The notes beneath the pieces are model-generated. The model saw nothing but the letters and a program-made list of their open reading frames with translations. It did no database searches and had not been told where the DNA came from. The translations under genes and the position numbers were made by a program. Shown here piece after piece: positions 8,900-17,347 of a stretch of DNA of 35,835 bases. Position 1 is the stretch's first letter; each line of letters starts with the position of its first letter. The DNA comes from a bacterium (lineage in GTDB: Bacteria > DRYD01). The DNA lies in assembly GCA_030549815.1 (NCBI GenBank), contig JAUQQQ010000002.1, positions 47,530-83,364 of the forward strand, given 5' to 3'.

Positions 8900-9891
8900 A
8901 AAAAATAATTTCAATATTTATCTTTATTTTTTCTATTTCTTTGTTCTCTTTTTCTTTGGTAAAATACTATGAAAATCTTGTAATAAATTATTCATTTGAG
9001 AATGTATATACAGGAAGAATAGAAGACAAGATGTTTTTAGCAAAAAACCTATTCTCAAAAGATTATTTAATAATTGTCCCTAATATTTATAATTTTTCGG
9101 AAGGAATTTTTATTGATAAAAAGGATGACTCTACTTACTTTAGTGTCTCTAACACCAATAGCTTTAGTAATAAGTTTTGTATATTCGCGACTATATTTAA
9201 TAAAGACTTAATTATTTATCGTAATAAAATTTTTGTAACTTATTCTGATTTTTATATCATTAATTTTTTTAGTGGTTATGAAAATGAAAAAAAAACATAC
9301 TTTTTTATAGGATTATTAAATAAAACTTTTGATATTAATGGTGTTTTGGGAAAATTTTCCTTTGATGAATTTAAGGGAATAGATATCACAAAATCTGTAG
9401 AATTTGGGACTAATTTAACGGATTATCCTTTCTATTTTTCTCAATATGAATCTGATGATTTCAAAGGATACTTGGTTCTGTCTTTAATTGAAAAAAATTA
9501 TACAAGAGATTTTAACGACCTTAAACTTACTTTTGAATCTAAAAGATTTAACTCGGATTCTATATTAGTTTGTTTTTTTGATTCTAATATGGATTTAAAA
9601 AAATATTTTGCTTTAAGGTTTCCAAGGAATATTATTGATTTTTCTGTTGTAAGGAAGTCTTTGGATTCTGTTTTATTAAGAGTTGATTTTGTTGATAGAA
9701 TTTCTGGGTACTACATTGCTACCAATTTTGTTAATATCTCTTTTAATGATACTTATATAACTGGCACTTCTTATGATGTTTTTAATCAATTTTATTTGGA
9801 TAACTTTGTTGGTGTAAATTGGAATAAATTACAATTTAACTCTAATGATGTTAATGTTACGTTTAAGTATGTCAAATTAATTAGGAGGTAA
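8896..9891 (+). CDS. Exported protein of unknown function
   Basis: 331 aa with a signal peptide ([20 protein letters not shown]). The mature part is rich in Phe, Tyr, Asn, Asp and Ser with alternating hydrophobics, typical of beta-rich periplasmic or outer-membrane-associated proteins. No cysteine lipobox is visible and no catalytic motif or repeat stands out. It is translationally coupled to the HtrA protease and is a possible partner or substrate, but nothing in the sequence proves this. A GGAGG for the next gene (msrA) lies inside its final codons. I do not recognise a family. Confidence 0.6.
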   Translation: MKKIISIFIFIFSISLFSFSLVKYYENLVINYSFENVYTGRIEDKMFLAKNLFSKDYLIIVPNIYNFSEGIFIDKKDDSTYFSVSNTNSFSNKFCIFATIFNKDLIIYRNKIFVTYSDFYIINFFSGYENEKKTYFFIGLLNKTFDINGVLGKFSFDEFKGIDITKSVEFGTNLTDYPFYFSQYESDDFKGYLVLSLIEKNYTRDFNDLKLTFESKRFNSDSILVCFFDSNMDLKKYFALRFPRNIIDFSVVRKSLDSVLLRVDFVDRISGYYIATNFVNISFNDTYITGTSYDVFNQFYLDNFVGVNWNKLQFNSNDVNVTFKYVKLIRR

Positions 9892-9895
9892 TATT

Positions 9896-10438
9896 ATGAA
9901 GAGGATAACATTGGGTGGAGGATGTTTCTGGTGTTTGGAAGCAGTTTTTAAAAATGTTAAGGGTGTATTAAAAGTTGTTCCTGGATATAGTGGTGGGCAT
10001 GTTAAAAACCCTACTTACAAACAGGTATGCCAAGGAAATACGGGACATGCTGAAGTTATTGATATTACTTATGATAATTATGTTATAACATTGCAAGAGC
10101 TGTTGAGCATATTCTTCTTTGTTCATGATCCAACTACAAAAAACAGGCAAGGAAATGATGTTGGACATCAGTATAGGTCCATTATTCTGTATCATGATGA
10201 TGAACAACGAAAAATAATTGAAGATTATATCAAAAGATTGCCATCTATGGAAATTTTTAAAAGTTATGAAGAAGATGAGATAACTACCGAGGTGGTTCCT
10301 TTTGAAGAATTTTTTGAAGCCGAGGATTATCATCATAATTATTTCGAAAATAACCCCTTAAATCCTTATTGTTCTTTTGTTATAAAGCCAAAAGTAATAA
10401 AATTTATGGATAAATTTTCGAAAATTTTAAAAATATAG
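9896..10438 (+). CDS. msrA: Peptide-methionine (S)-S-oxide reductase
   Basis: Repairs methionine-S-sulfoxide in proteins. The N-terminal active site [12 protein letters not shown] carries catalytic Cys10 and the invariant Glu15. [50 protein letters not shown] and YRSIILYH are family hallmarks. 180 aa is normal. The usual AEDYHQNYF appears as [10 protein letters not shown] possible resolving cysteine lies in NPYCSFVI. The signal-less start means a cytoplasmic enzyme. AGGAGG lies 6-7 bases before the ATG. No MsrB is nearby. It ends 42 bases before a convergent gene. Confidence 0.96.
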   Translation: MKRITLGGGCFWCLEAVFKNVKGVLKVVPGYSGGHVKNPTYKQVCQGNTGHAEVIDITYDNYVITLQELLSIFFFVHDPTTKNRQGNDVGHQYRSIILYHDDEQRKIIEDYIKRLPSMEIFKSYEEDEITTEVVPFEEFFEAEDYHHNYFENNPLNPYCSFVIKPKVIKFMDKFSKILKI

Positions 10439-10480
10439 AAACTAATCTTCCACAGACTTTTTTATTACACTTCCTATCTA

Positions 10481-11173
10481 TTAGCTTATCTGATAATTGA
10501 TTAACCATTCATTATCGTCTTGCTTAATTTTTCCTTCAACTTTAAGATCTGTTGTTACGTCTACTGAAAGTTTAGTTTCAACTTGTTCGTCATATTCAGG
10601 TGTTTTTGATATGTAGGTTGCTCTTACCAATTCTTTTGTACATGTGCAATTTTGTTTTACTTTATAAAAACTTTCATCGGTTTCTGGGTTGTAAGTTATG
10701 GTTAATTGGGAATAATTACCGCTTTTAATAAGCCCATTAATGTCTAATTTTGTTAATTTAGGGTTTGCAAGTAATACTGATGATAGTTTTTGGAATCCCC
10801 ATTGGTCATGGGTTTCATTATATTGAGAATTAATCATTGACAAATCTTTTACATTTTTAAGGAATACTTGTTTTTTTAGATCGGGATTAGCATTGGATTC
10901 AGTTAGCATTACATAAGCATTTATTTCATTTTTACCCACTTTTCCAGAAACTTCTATTGTTGTTGAATTCATTGGTTTGAAGAAAAGGTTTATTGGTACG
11001 TTAGCGAATGTTCCTTCTATTTTAGCATATCCTTGGGTTTTTATTTTTTCACTAACTTTTGACATTATGTAAGCGTCGTTAAATGGTAAAAGTGCTTGTT
11101 CTAATGAGTTATCTATCTTTGAGAAATCTATTTTGAATGTGTCTTTTATCGTTTTTATGGTTTGTATTTTCAT
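10481..11173 (-). CDS. Soluble protein of unknown function
   Basis: 230 aa on the minus strand, the only one here between plus-strand blocks. AAAGGAGGGAAATTAT precedes the ATG, a strong ribosome site. No signal peptide and no membrane segment. The middle and C-terminus are strand-rich (YAKIEGTFANVPINLFF, STTIEVSGKVGKNEINAYV, KLSVDVTTDLKVEGKIKQDD), suggesting a beta-sandwich or lipid-binding-like fold. A CTCT motif (NCTCTKEL) near residue 176 has two close cysteines. It is divergent from fliM across 149 bases and convergent with msrA. I do not recognise a family. Confidence 0.6.
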   Translation of the reverse strand: MKIQTIKTIKDTFKIDFSKIDNSLEQALLPFNDAYIMSKVSEKIKTQGYAKIEGTFANVPINLFFKPMNSTTIEVSGKVGKNEINAYVMLTESNANPDLKKQVFLKNVKDLSMINSQYNETHDQWGFQKLSSVLLANPKLTKLDINGLIKSGNYSQLTITYNPETDESFYKVKQNCTCTKELVRATYISKTPEYDEQVETKLSVDVTTDLKVEGKIKQDDNEWLINYQIS

Positions 11174-11322
11174 ATAATTTCCCTCCTTTCTTTTACTAGT
11201 GCTAATTATTTTTATTTCCTAAGATTTTAGATTGTTGTTTTGTAAAAAAAATGTAAAAAATATTTATTTTTATAGTTTTTAGAAAAAGGTAGAGAGTATG
11301 ATTTTAAAGAAAAATATAAAGG

Positions 11323-12330
11323 ATGATGAAGCAAAATCCTTTTGATAAGTATTTAAAAAGAGAGACAAGTTTTAATAGAAATATTGAACAGATACCTTCG
11401 CAAGGTTTTTCTATTACAAAACCACACTTTACTGCTTTTGAAACAAAATTTATTACTAATTTCTTTAGGGATTGTTTTGAGCAACTTTCTATATCTCTTT
11501 CTGAAATAGTACAAAGGAAATTGGTTTTAGAATTATCTAATTTTGATGTTTTACAGTTTTCAGAATATGTTGATTATATTCCAAATCCAAGCTTGGTTGT
11601 TCGTTTTGATATAGAAGATAGTTTGACAGTTTATCCAAAATCTGTTATCATTCTTGATCCCTACATAGTTTTTATCTTTTTAAATTTGTTGTTAGGAGGA
11701 AAGGGGGAAGCTGCCTCAAAAATAAGGGAATTTACTAAACTTGAGATTAATTTATTTACCACTTTTTTTGTTGATGAGTTTGTTAAGGTCTACAATAAAA
11801 TGATGAATACTTTAGCTTCGCAAGAAAATAAGAAAGTAGGATTTTTGAAGTTAGAAAAATTATCTTCTGAGTCTGCACTTGCTCTTGTTATACCTTACAC
11901 TGCTTATATTGCTAAGATAAATTTTAACATAAGGTTAGAGATGGTTGAATCGACTGGTAATTTTATACTTCCTTTCAATTACTTACGTGATATTGTGCCT
12001 GCTCAAAAAAGTGTTATTTCAACTTCTGTTAATCCTGACATACTTAATAAAATACTTAAGGATCAAACTAAAATACTAAGCGAAAAAGATATTAGTTTTA
12101 GCAGAGTGGAGGTTGTTGTTGAACTTGGTAAGACTGAAGTTTTGTTTGGAGATTTATTGAATATTGAAGTGGGTGATGTAATAGCTCTGGACAATAAAAT
12201 AAATGAAGATGTAAAGATAAAGATAGAAGGAAAAACAAAGTTTCTGGGAACTTTAGGATTAGTGGGAAATAAAATTGGAGTTAAGATAACAAAGATCTTG
12301 ACTGATCAGGAGTCGGAGGAGTATTCCTAA
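11323..12330 (+). CDS. fliM: Flagellar motor switch protein FliM, no CheY-binding N-terminus
   Basis: 335 aa. Residues 36-230 form the CheC-like middle domain with the signature LLLGGKGEA at 122-130 and FTKLEINLFTTFFVDEF. Residues 255-328 form a SpoA domain (VEVVVELGKTEVLFGDLLNI, VGDVIALD) that binds FliN in the C-ring. Canonical FliM begins with a CheY-P binding peptide (LSQxEIDALL). Here the start is MMKQNPFDKYLKRETS, and an in-frame TAA lies just upstream at 11317-11319, so no longer form exists. ATG at 11323 or 11326 is equally possible. First gene of fliMNOPQ. Confidence 0.9.
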   Translation: MMKQNPFDKYLKRETSFNRNIEQIPSQGFSITKPHFTAFETKFITNFFRDCFEQLSISLSEIVQRKLVLELSNFDVLQFSEYVDYIPNPSLVVRFDIEDSLTVYPKSVIILDPYIVFIFLNLLLGGKGEAASKIREFTKLEINLFTTFFVDEFVKVYNKMMNTLASQENKKVGFLKLEKLSSESALALVIPYTAYIAKINFNIRLEMVESTGNFILPFNYLRDIVPAQKSVISTSVNPDILNKILKDQTKILSEKDISFSRVEVVVELGKTEVLFGDLLNIEVGDVIALDNKINEDVKIKIEGKTKFLGTLGLVGNKIGVKITKILTDQESEEYS

Positions 12331-12344
12331 GGGAGGGATGTTAA

Positions 12345-12653
12345 ATGAATGATAAAGAAAACGTGGTTAAACCTTTTAATTTACCTCAGTTAGAAAAGAC
12401 TCCTGTCCAGAGTAGTGCTGAATCAAACTTGGACTTGCTACAGGATATCCCATTAACTGTTACTGTTGAGATAGGAAGAGCAAGGATGTTAGTTAAAGAT
12501 GTTTTGAAATTAGCTGTTGGTGCTGTTATAGAGTTAGATAAGCTTGCAGGAGAACCTGTTGATATCCTTGTTAATGGTAAAATAATCGCTCGTGGGGAAG
12601 TTATTGCTGTAAATGAAAACTATGGTATTAGAATTACCGAAATAGTAAAGTAA
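12345..12653 (+). CDS. fliN: Flagellar motor switch protein FliN
   Basis: 102 aa, the usual short FliN. A variable N-terminus (about 30 residues) precedes a SpoA domain: LLQDIPLTVTVEIGRARMLV, DVLKLAVGAVIELDKLAGEP, VDILVNGKIIARGEVIAVNE, YGIRITEIV. It forms the base of the C-ring with FliM and docks the export ATPase complex. GGGAGG lies about 8 bases before the ATG. It follows fliM by 14 bases. Confidence 0.95.
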   Translation: MNDKENVVKPFNLPQLEKTPVQSSAESNLDLLQDIPLTVTVEIGRARMLVKDVLKLAVGAVIELDKLAGEPVDILVNGKIIARGEVIAVNENYGIRITEIVK

Positions 12654-12655
12654 TT

Positions 12656-12931
12656 ATGGAACTGTTTCAATTGGGATTGGTTTTTATATTTTATGCAGTA
12701 GTTATTGGGTTTATGGGATATTTTGTTTTGAAATTTGTAAACCGTGTTCAATATCCCAATAGTTTTAAAATTTCTCAAGTTATAGACAGGATTTATCTGG
12801 CTCCAAATAAGGGTATCATTTTTGTGAAAGTATCTAATAAGGTTTTAATGATAGGAGTTGCTGATAATAATATTATTCTTTTAAAAGAATTTAATTATGA
12901 CGAGTTATCAAAAGTTGAAAAAGAAAAATAG
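12656..12931 (+). CDS. fliO: Flagellar biosynthesis protein FliO
   Basis: 91 aa, one N-terminal membrane helix at residues 7-28 (GLVFIFYAVVIGFMGYFVLK), then a short cytoplasmic domain (SFKISQVIDRIYLAPNKGII, VSNKVLMIGVADNNIILLKE). That order, with 'pnkgi..v.v..k.llIGv.d..i.ll', is the FliO pattern. FliO helps assemble the FliP ring of the export gate. Sequence similarity in this family is weak, so position between fliN and fliP is the strongest support. The start is 2 bases after the fliN stop. Confidence 0.85.
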   Translation: MELFQLGLVFIFYAVVIGFMGYFVLKFVNRVQYPNSFKISQVIDRIYLAPNKGIIFVKVSNKVLMIGVADNNIILLKEFNYDELSKVEKEK

Positions 12932-12942
12932 GGGAGTGAAGG

Positions 12943-13731
12943 ATGATGTTTGTTAATTTAATTAAAAAGTGGGACAATATATTTAAAGTATTTTGTTTGT
13001 TTTTTGTTTTAAGTGTTCTATTGAATTTTGTTTATTCTGCTGAACCTCCAAAGATAGATTTACCTAATATTTCGATAGAGATGAAAGATACAAAGACGAC
13101 AGATGCTTTAGCTGCACCTTTAAAAGCTATAGGATTAATTACTGTACTTTCTTTGGCTCCTTATATTTTGATTATGATGACGCCTTACATAAGGGTTGTT
13201 ATAGTTTTTTCGATGTTGCGTTCTGCAATGGGGACTCAACAGACTCCTCCTAATCAAGTGATCATAGCATTCTCATTTTTTGTTACTCTTTATATACTTA
13301 ATCCTGTCCTAACTGAAATTAACGAGAAAGCATTGCAACCTTATTTGCAAAAGAAAATTACACAAGAACAGTTTATTACAAGAGCTTCTAATATTTATAA
13401 ACATTTTATGTTTAAACATACAAAACCTGAGGATTTAACATTTTTTATTCAATATGCTAAGATAAAGAAGCCAGAAAAACCAGAAGATATACCATTACAA
13501 GTTTTAATCCCTGCCTATTTGCTTTCTGAATTAAAAGCTGCTTTTATAATAGGTTTTCTTATTTATCTGCCGTTTTTAGTAATTGATATGATAGTTGGGT
13601 CAGTGTTAATGGCAATGGGTATGTTCATGATGTCACCAATGGTTGTCTCTTTACCGTTTAAGTTACTACTTTTTGTTAGTATAGATGGGTGGAAATTAAT
13701 AACCGAGGGGTTAATAAAGAGTTATCAATGA
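12943..13731 (+). CDS. fliP: Flagellar export gate protein FliP
   Basis: 262 aa with a cleavable signal peptide ending near residue 30. Conserved membrane blocks are LSLAPYILIMMTPYIRVVIV, FSMLRSAMGTQQTPPNQVII, FILNP-like YILNPVL, LIPAYLLSELKAAFIIGFLI, YLPFLVIDMIVGSVLMAMGM and MMSPMVVSLPFKLLLFVSID. FliP builds the core of the type III export gate. ATG at 12943 or 12946; GGGAGTG lies upstream. The stop overlaps fliQ (ATGA). Confidence 0.97.
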   Translation: MMFVNLIKKWDNIFKVFCLFFVLSVLLNFVYSAEPPKIDLPNISIEMKDTKTTDALAAPLKAIGLITVLSLAPYILIMMTPYIRVVIVFSMLRSAMGTQQTPPNQVIIAFSFFVTLYILNPVLTEINEKALQPYLQKKITQEQFITRASNIYKHFMFKHTKPEDLTFFIQYAKIKKPEKPEDIPLQVLIPAYLLSELKAAFIIGFLIYLPFLVIDMIVGSVLMAMGMFMMSPMVVSLPFKLLLFVSIDGWKLITEGLIKSYQ

Positions 13732-13994
13732 GTGCTTTTGATGTAATGAATTTTGTTACTCAGGCAATGTATTTGATCGTTGTTTTGTCTGCCCCTATTT
13801 TGTTAACTTCTATGATTGTAGGTTTGGTTATTAGTTTATTACAAGCGGTGACTCAAATACAGGAACAGACTTTAAGTTTTGTGCCGAAATTAGTTGCTAC
13901 TTTTATTGTTATAGCCTTGGTTGCAAGCTGGATCGCTAATTCTCTCTATTCTTTTGCAATTCAAGTTTTTGAGTATATATCAAATATAAAGTGA
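13728..13994 (+). CDS. fliQ: Flagellar export gate protein FliQ
   Basis: 88 aa from the ATG at 13728, which overlaps the fliP stop; a longer in-frame start at 13689 would overlap fliP by 43 bases and is rejected. Two membrane hairpin segments flank the signature LISLLQAVTQIQEQTLSFVP. FliQ completes the FliP-FliQ-FliR gate, but fliR, flhB and flhA do not follow; a sugar kinase does. GGAGG at 13998-14002 lies downstream, for the next unit. Confidence 0.96.
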   Translation: MSAFDVMNFVTQAMYLIVVLSAPILLTSMIVGLVISLLQAVTQIQEQTLSFVPKLVATFIVIALVASWIANSLYSFAIQVFEYISNIK

Positions 13995-14031
13995 TAGGAG
14001 GATAGGATTGTTTTTTGTATAAATAATTAGT

Positions 14032-15063
14032 ATGGTAATTGAAAGTAAGGCTCCGAATAGAATAGATTTGTGTGGAGGGACATTAGATATATTTCCTCTT
14101 TACATACTTTTGGGATTAAGTATTGTTATTAATGTTTCGATAAGTATTTATAGCCATTGTATTTTAGAAAAAATAGATGAGGATATTTTGGAAATTAATA
14201 TTAAAGATTTGGGTAAATTATACAGAGTTTCAAAAATAGAAAATATAAAGAATAATTTTGATACAAAACTAATTTATGAGACATTAAAGGCATTTAATTT
14301 TGATAGTTTGACAGGTTTTAGAATAACTACTTTTAATGAAGCTCCTTTAAAGTCAGGCTTGGGTGCTTCTTCTGCTTTGCTTATTACCATTATTAAAAAT
14401 TTGATGAAAACTAACAAAATTCTACATTCAAGTTTTAATGATTATGATATTATAGATTTTGCCTCATTTATAGAAGCGAAAGTTCTCCATACTTTAACAG
14501 GGAAGCAGGATTATATTGCAGCTATATATGGGGGAATTAATGCGATATTTTTTGATAAGAATCAATTTGTAATTGAAAGAATTAATTCCGAGAAATTGAT
14601 AAAAGAGTTGGAAAATTATGTTATCTTAGCATATTCTGGATTTGAGCATGAATCGGGTAATCTTAACTGGGCTGTTATAAAAGAGGTTCTTGACAAAAAC
14701 AACGAAGTAATAGATAAACTTATTAAAATACAAGAAATTTCTGAAGATATTTATGAAGTGATATCGTTAGCTGATGTTGAAAAACTTGGAAATTTAGTAA
14801 AGCAAGAATGGAATATAAGAAAAACTCTTACTCCTTATCATACTAATAAATATATTGAAGAGTTTTGTAGTGCTATAGATAAATACTGCTGGGGTTATAA
14901 ATTATGCGGTGCCGCTGGTGGTGGAACTATGCTTATACTTACTAATAAACATAACGAGGTTAGAAAATTAATAAGAGAATTTAATTTTACTGAATTAAAA
15001 TTTGATGTGGATAACTCTGGATTATATACTGCAGTTTCTAATTTTTCTGTTACCCCATCCTAA
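14032..15063 (+). CDS. GHMP-family sugar kinase (heptose- or related sugar-1/7-phosphate kinase candidate)
   Basis: 343 aa. Motif 1 is APNRIDLCGGTLDIFP (residues 7-22), motif 2 the ATP-binding PLKSGLGASSALL (105-117), motif 3 LCGAAGGGTMLIL near the C-terminus. GHMP kinases phosphorylate small sugars or isoprenoids. The RIDLxGGTLDI start separates it from standard HddA (R.sf.GGGTD), so I give no symbol. A gmhA isomerase 1.7 kb downstream makes a heptose-phosphate substrate plausible, but this is inference. No ribosome site is near the ATG; GGAGG lies about 30 bases upstream. Confidence 0.8.
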   Translation: MVIESKAPNRIDLCGGTLDIFPLYILLGLSIVINVSISIYSHCILEKIDEDILEINIKDLGKLYRVSKIENIKNNFDTKLIYETLKAFNFDSLTGFRITTFNEAPLKSGLGASSALLITIIKNLMKTNKILHSSFNDYDIIDFASFIEAKVLHTLTGKQDYIAAIYGGINAIFFDKNQFVIERINSEKLIKELENYVILAYSGFEHESGNLNWAVIKEVLDKNNEVIDKLIKIQEISEDIYEVISLADVEKLGNLVKQEWNIRKTLTPYHTNKYIEEFCSAIDKYCWGYKLCGAAGGGTMLILTNKHNEVRKLIREFNFTELKFDVDNSGLYTAVSNFSVTPS

Positions 15064-15065
15064 GT

Positions 15066-15554
15066 ATGTATATAAAAAACTTTTCAACAGGTAATAAAAT
15101 TGCTCTTCAACCAATAAAAATTGATAACATCGAAATTATAAAAACTGAAAAAAAGGATGATTGTGTAAAAGTAAATTTAAAAATCAATAATCAGAATTAT
15201 AAATTAATTGTTTTCAAAGAGAAAGAGGGCATCAAAATTTTTGCTTTTGATTCATTTGGTAATTACAATGTTTTCTTTGTTTTTGATGAATTAAGGGAAG
15301 AGTCAAAAGTTGATAACTCGAATATAGTTCAGGAAGGAGATTATTATTTTGTTATTTCTCCATTGTCCGGCAAGGTAGAAAAAATTAATGAAGTAATGAC
15401 TGTTCAAAAAGATGATGTAATCGTTGTTATATCCGCAATGAAAATGGAGCATTCTATAACTGCTAATGAAAAATATGAAGTAGTTGAAAGATTAGTTAAG
15501 GTTGGTGATTTTGTCGATATAAAACAAAAGATAGTAAAATTGAAAAAAATATGA
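15066..15554 (+). CDS. Biotin carboxyl carrier (biotinyl-lipoyl) domain protein
   Basis: 162 aa. The C-terminal 75 residues are a biotinyl domain: VISPLSGKVEKINEVMTVQK, then the biotinylation sequence ISAMKMEHS with Lys126, and VVERLVKVGDFVDIKQKIVK. The N-terminal half (residues 20-85) resembles the linker domain found upstream of the biotinyl domain in acyl-CoA carboxylase alpha subunits, or in decarboxylase gamma/delta carriers. The carboxylase or decarboxylase that would use it is not in the window. It starts 3 bases after the kinase stop. Confidence 0.9.
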   Translation: MYIKNFSTGNKIALQPIKIDNIEIIKTEKKDDCVKVNLKINNQNYKLIVFKEKEGIKIFAFDSFGNYNVFFVFDELREESKVDNSNIVQEGDYYFVISPLSGKVEKINEVMTVQKDDVIVVISAMKMEHSITANEKYEVVERLVKVGDFVDIKQKIVKLKKI

Positions 15555-15600
15555 AGGACTTTTTATTTTTTTTGAAAAATAATATAAATGGAAATATGAA

Positions 15601-16188
15601 ATGATGAAAAAAATGAGAATATTGACTGTTATTTTGATAATATTTGTGTTCTGTATTTATCCTTCTTTTGCTTTGGTTAATGAAGGTAAAATATCGAATT
15701 TTAGCTATAGTACTAACTTTCTATTGGAAAGGTCAAATTTAAATAATCAATCTTTTTCTAATATAAAAGAGATAAACTATAATAATAGTTTTGGAAATTT
15801 TAATTTTCAAAATTACGGAATTAAATTTAATAATAATAAAAAGTTTTTTTTCTTTTTTGATATAAAAGATATTGATTTTATTAATAAAAGAAGTTTTTTA
15901 GAAGCTAACAGGTTTTATTCATTAAGCAAAGTCAATGAAATTTTGTTAAATAGGACAACTAATTTAAATAATTTTTATTTTGTAAATCCAGTTTATAACT
16001 TTAATACTTACAATTTTAATACTTTTAATTTAAAGTTTTCATCTGTGTATAATTTGAGAGGAAATATTTATATTGACTTTTCTACTTCATTCGATGTTAA
16101 TAAAGATCTTAGCAATTTTTCTTTTTCTAATTTTTCTAATTTAAATAAAAGTATGAATTCCGAATTGAAGATTTACATAAAATTTTAG
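15601..16188 (+). CDS. Exported Asn/Phe-rich protein of unknown function
   Basis: 195 aa with a signal peptide (hydrophobic residues 6-24, cleaved after SFA). The mature chain is dominated by Asn, Phe, Ser and Tyr with repeated N-F pairs (NNQSFSN, FGNFNFQNYG, YNFNTYNFNTFNLKF, SNFSFSNFSNLN). It has no cysteines in the mature part and few charges except Lys. This composition fits an outer-membrane or surface beta structure. It may be translated from the second ATG at 15604. The next gene follows 12 bases later with GGAGGAG. No family recognised. Confidence 0.55.
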   Translation: MMKKMRILTVILIIFVFCIYPSFALVNEGKISNFSYSTNFLLERSNLNNQSFSNIKEINYNNSFGNFNFQNYGIKFNNNKKFFFFFDIKDIDFINKRSFLEANRFYSLSKVNEILLNRTTNLNNFYFVNPVYNFNTYNFNTFNLKFSSVYNLRGNIYIDFSTSFDVNKDLSNFSFSNFSNLNKSMNSELKIYIKF

Positions 16189-16200
16189 GAGGAGAATTTT

Positions 16201-16737
16201 ATGAAAAATGTGGATATAGGAAAGATAAATGATTTTGTTGAAAAAGCAAAACAAAATCCAGATTTATTGAAAAAGGAAATGAAAGTTGAAGTTGTTTGGG
16301 ACATGGATGAAAATAATAGTCAGATGTTTTCTACTATTACTTATCCTATGGGTAGTCAAGTTTTTTATGTTGATCAGGTAGATTTTTTAGGTGGTAAAGG
16401 AAGAGCTCCTAATCCAATTCAATACTGTTTATTAGGTTTGGCATCATGCTTTTTAGCAACTTTTTCTACTGTTTGCAAGGAAATGAATTTAAATATTAAT
16501 TCTGTTAAGATTATCGCCAAAAATAAATTGAACCTTTCTTTACCTTTGGGTATAAGTGAAGAAAAGGTTAGTGAAGGAATAGATTTTGAAATAATTGTTG
16601 ATTCTTTTGAGAACAAAGAAAAAATAGAAGAAGCAAAGAAGATTGCTTTAAGTAAGTGTCCGGCAGTTTGGTGTATGAAAAATCCAATCCCTGTTAATGC
16701 TGCAGTTCAACATACTAATTTAAGTCAAACCAAATGA
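16201..16737 (+). CDS. OsmC-family protein
   Basis: 178 aa. OsmC/Ohr fold proteins reduce organic peroxides using two cysteines. The first sits in the helix LLGLASCFLATFSTVCKEMN (Cys83), the second in SKCPAVWCM (Cys153). FLGGKGRAPNPIQYCLLGLA matches the 'ggpn..eyll.aLasC' family core. Extra Cys76, Cys92 and Cys158 are present. It belongs to the YhfA/OsmC-like branch rather than Ohr. AGGAGGAG lies 8 bases before the ATG. Role in oxidative defence fits msrA and hemerythrin elsewhere in the window, but the specific substrate is unknown. Confidence 0.88.
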   Translation: MKNVDIGKINDFVEKAKQNPDLLKKEMKVEVVWDMDENNSQMFSTITYPMGSQVFYVDQVDFLGGKGRAPNPIQYCLLGLASCFLATFSTVCKEMNLNINSVKIIAKNKLNLSLPLGISEEKVSEGIDFEIIVDSFENKEKIEEAKKIALSKCPAVWCMKNPIPVNAAVQHTNLSQTK

Positions 16738-16765
16738 TCTATAGTCATGTTTTCTTACAAGTCAA

Positions 16766-17347
16766 ATGATTAACTCGATTAAATCTATTATCAAGCAGTC
16801 AATAGATTTAAAGAAATGTATTATGGAAGATGATGAAATTATAACACAGATATTAAAAGTTGTAACTATAGTTGTCAATTCTGTTCGTAATGGGAAGAAA
16901 ATACTGATTGCGGGTAATGGAGGTTCTGCGGCTGATAGCCAGCACATGGCTGCCGAGTTAGTGGGGCGTCTTAATACTGAACGAAACCCCATCCCTGCTA
17001 TTGCACTAACTACGGATACTTCAATAATTACTGCTATTTCAAATGATTTTGATTTTTCTGATATCTTTAGTAGACAAGTAAAAGCTTTAGCTAATCCGGG
17101 TGATATTCTGATTTTGATATCGACAAGTGGGAATTCAGTTAATTTACTAAAAGCTGCGGAAGAAGCTAAAAATAAAGGAGTAATAACAATTGGTATTCTT
17201 GGCAAAGATGGAGGAAAATTGATAAAATTAGTTGATATACCTATTTTAGTAAAACATGAAAATACCCAAAGAATACAGGAAGCTCAACTAATGATTGAAC
17301 ACATAATATGCGAATTAGTAGAACAACAAATAATGGTGTATTCATAA
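16766..17347 (+). CDS. gmhA: Phosphoheptose (sedoheptulose-7-phosphate) isomerase
   Basis: 193 aa, single SIS domain. Signature LIAGNGGSAADSQHMAAELV and GRLNTER at residues 47-73, LTTDTSIITAISNDF, ISTSGNSVNLLKAAEEA, and the C-terminal catalytic helix QEAQLMIEHIICELVE with Glu and His. GmhA converts sedoheptulose-7-phosphate to glycero-manno-heptose-7-phosphate, the first step to heptose of LPS or S-layer glycans. The next gene overlaps its last 40 bases. HldE or GmhB partners are not recognisable; a GHMP kinase lies upstream. Confidence 0.95.
   Translation: MINSIKSIIKQSIDLKKCIMEDDEIITQILKVVTIVVNSVRNGKKILIAGNGGSAADSQHMAAELVGRLNTERNPIPAIALTTDTSIITAISNDFDFSDIFSRQVKALANPGDILILISTSGNSVNLLKAAEEAKNKGVITIGILGKDGGKLIKLVDIPILVKHENTQRIQEAQLMIEHIICELVEQQIMVYS

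Noticed and set aside
11298-11345. 15-codon ORF overlapping the fliM start
   Set aside because: It has no strong ribosome site and no leader-peptide features; most likely chance in AT-rich DNA.
13689-13727. Longer start for fliQ
   Set aside because: It would overlap fliP by 43 bases, and FliQ proteins begin at the ATG at 13728 context.
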